Assembly (NCBI GenBank): GCA_946886275.1
Contig: CAMPIH010000098.1
Coordinates: forward strand, 1-8,525
Direction: 5' to 3'
Length of the DNA: 8,525 bases
Source of the DNA: an uncultured Sphingosinicella sp.
GTDB lineage: Bacteria; Pseudomonadota; Alphaproteobacteria; Sphingomonadales; Sphingomonadaceae
Under the pieces are notes generated by a model, which saw only the letters and a program-made list of their open reading frames with translations, was not told where the DNA came from and searched no databases. Position 1 is the stretch's first letter; every line of letters starts with the position of its first letter. Positions 7,259-8,525 of the stretch are shown in pieces. The position numbers and the translations under genes were made by a program.

Positions 7259-7386
7259 GTCAGACTCCGTTCCGGGATTGGCCGTATCTAGGGGATGAAC
7301 CCCGGATTGGCCACCGCCTATAGTGATCTGAACACCGATAGAGTCGATAATTGCGGAGCGCGCCGGCCGACGATCCAAGCGGCCCG
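7259..7386 (-). promoter_or_regulatory. hemA-rpiB intergenic region with a direct repeat around a small hairpin
   Basis: This 128-bp gap is the only sizeable one in the minus-strand series and is the natural place for a promoter of rpiB-glyA-nrdR-trmJ. Reading the minus strand, GGCCAATCC occurs twice (plus coordinates 7304-7312 and 7275-7283), 29 bp apart. Between them is a small hairpin, GGGG-TTCAT-CCCC (7291-7303). A TATAGG sequence further upstream could be a -10 element, but the -35 partner is poor and the spacing is off, so no promoter is called. There is no T-tract terminator after hemA, so read-through from hemA cannot be excluded. Confidence 0.4.
7265..7268 (-). promoter_or_regulatory. 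Ribosome-binding site that decides the rpiB GTG start
   Basis: GGAG on the minus strand lies 6 nt before the GTG at 7258. No comparable site precedes the in-frame upstream candidate near 7378. Together with the family N-terminus this supports the short form of RpiB. Confidence 0.7.
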
Positions 7387-8525
7387 TCAGGCGGCCAGCC
7401 GAAGCTCCAGCCGATCCCAGATCTCGACCAGCGCTCCGGCGAGATCGCGCATCATCTTCTCGTCATGGGCAGGGCCGGGGGTGAAGCGCAGCCTTTCGGT
7501 GCCGCGCGGCACCGTCGGATAATTTATCGGCTGAACATACATGCCATATTCGGCGAGCAATATGTCGCTGATCCGCTTGGTCCGGACCGGGTCCCCGACC
7601 AGGAGCGGGACGATGTGAGTCGTCGACGGCATGACCGGCAGCCTGGCTTCGGTGAAGATCGCCTTCATCTGCGCCGCCGCTTGCTGTTGGGAGTCCCTTT
7701 CCACGGCCGACTGCTTGAGATGGCGGACGCTGGCGAGGGCGCCGGCGACGAGGACCGGGGCAAGCGAAGTGGTGAAGATGAAGCCGGGAGCATAGCTGCG
7801 GACGACGTCGACGATGTTGCGGTCGGCGGCGATATAGCCGCCCATGACGCCGAACGCCTTGCCGAGCGTTCCTTCGATGATCGAGATCCGGTGAGCGACG
7901 TCGTCCCGCTCGGAAATGCCGCCTCCGCGCGCGCCGTACATGCCCACGGCATGGACCTCGTCGAGATAGGTCAGGGCCCGATATTTGTCGGCGAGATCGC
8001 AGATGGCGGCGATCGGGGCGATGTCGCCGTCCATCGAATAGACGCTTTCGAAGGCGATCAGCTTCGGGGTGTCCGCCGGGGATTCGGCGAGGAGCTCCTC
8101 GAGATGCTCGAGATCGTTGTGGCGGAAGACCTTCTTCTCGCAGCCCGAATTTCGGATCCCGGCGATCATCGAGGCGTGGTTGAGGGCATCGGAATAGATG
8201 ATGCAGCCGGGCAGGAGCTTCGCCACCGTCGACAGCGTCGCTTCGTTGGAGATGTAGCCGGACGTGAAGAGCAAGGCCGCTTCCTTGCCGTGCAGGTCGG
8301 CAAGCTCGGCCTCGAGCTGGATATGATAATGGGAATTGCCGCTGATGTTGCGGGTCCCTCCCGAGCCGGCGCCGACGTCGTGGAGGGCTTCCTCCATCGC
8401 TTCGATCACCTTGGGATGCTGCCCCATGGCGAGATAGTCGTTCGAGCACCAGACGGTGATCGGCTTCGGTCCGTTATGCCCGGCGAAGCAGCGCGCATTG
8501 GGAAAGGCGCCCTTGTTGCGCAGGA
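7387..8525 (-). CDS. hemA: 5-aminolevulinate synthase (5' end outside window)
   Basis: PLP enzyme condensing glycine and succinyl-CoA to 5-aminolevulinate, the first step of heme and other tetrapyrrole synthesis by the C4 pathway. The open frame runs to the window edge, giving 378 visible residues. In visible-fragment numbering, [18 protein letters not shown] (23-40) is the conserved N-terminal segment, [15 protein letters not shown] (53-67) the substrate and PLP region, [12 protein letters not shown] (186-197) carries the PLP-contacting Asp188, and [16 protein letters not shown] (217-232) carries the Schiff-base Lys222. TTSLAP and [17 protein letters not shown] near the C-terminus are also typical. 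Compared with relatives of about 400 residues, only about 25 N-terminal residues are missing, so the ATG visible at 8427 is internal. [15 protein letters not shown] separates it from the related enzymes BioF and Kbl. It lies upstream of, and reads toward, rpiB and glyA. Confidence 0.96.
   Translation of the reverse strand, partial: LRNKGAFPNARCFAGHNGPKPITVWCSNDYLAMGQHPKVIEAMEEALHDVGAGSGGTRNISGNSHYHIQLEAELADLHGKEAALLFTSGYISNEATLSTVAKLLPGCIIYSDALNHASMIAGIRNSGCEKKVFRHNDLEHLEELLAESPADTPKLIAFESVYSMDGDIAPIAAICDLADKYRALTYLDEVHAVGMYGARGGGISERDDVAHRISIIEGTLGKAFGVMGGYIAADRNIVDVVRSYAPGFIFTTSLAPVLVAGALASVRHLKQSAVERDSQQQAAAQMKAIFTEARLPVMPSTTHIVPLLVGDPVRTKRISDILLAEYGMYVQPINYPTVPRGTERLRFTPGPAHDEKMMRDLAGALVEIWDRLELRLAA

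Noticed and set aside
7263..7345. Two GANTC (CcrM methylation) sites in the hemA-rpiB gap
   Set aside because: GANTC also occurs inside genes elsewhere in the window, so two in the gap are not clearly enriched.
7463..8449. A 328-codon minus-strand frame within hemA, in another frame
   Set aside because: Very Arg-rich and without domains, while the overlapping frame is an unmistakable 5-aminolevulinate synthase.

Overview
The window is high-GC chromosomal DNA that reads like a core-genome segment of an alphaproteobacterium, most likely a sphingomonad (Sphingomonadales). The main indicators are a HemA-type 5-aminolevulinate synthase (the C4 pathway, a hallmark of Alphaproteobacteria), a cysteine-free ribosomal protein S4 of the alphaproteobacterial type, and secreted M28 and S9 peptidases of a kind common in sphingomonads. 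The order and genus are inferences from protein character, not from a database comparison.

Left part (1-3390): two divergently arranged exported peptidase genes share a 137-bp gap. The leftward gene encodes an M28 metallopeptidase lipoprotein and is cut by the window edge. The rightward gene encodes a complete S9 (prolyl-oligopeptidase family) serine peptidase. The second gene ends on a strong hairpin with A and T tracts on both sides, which also serves the converging rpsD gene.

Middle (3410-4237): rpsD (30S protein S4) is monocistronic on the minus strand. Its 213-bp upstream region contains a CCGAAAA/TTTTCGG inverted repeat that resembles a recurrent alphaproteobacterial intergenic element, plus a separate 7-bp-stem hairpin.

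Right part (4238-8525): a co-directional minus-strand series, in transcription order hemA (5' end outside the window), rpiB, glyA, nrdR, trmJ. rpiB and glyA overlap by 4 bp, glyA-nrdR are 12 bp apart and nrdR-trmJ 10 bp apart, so these four almost certainly form one transcription unit. hemA lies 128 bp upstream and may be separate. Functionally the unit joins ribose-5-phosphate supply (RpiB), glycine and one-carbon units (GlyA), control of ribonucleotide reductase (NrdR) and tRNA 2'-O-methylation (TrmJ). GlyA also makes the glycine consumed by HemA next door. Two starts are non-ATG: GTG for rpiB and TTG for nrdR.

I see no mobile element, CRISPR array, tRNA or rRNA gene, prophage or toxin/defence module. 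No undescribed system is evident; the points worth a second look are small regulatory structures and start-codon choices.
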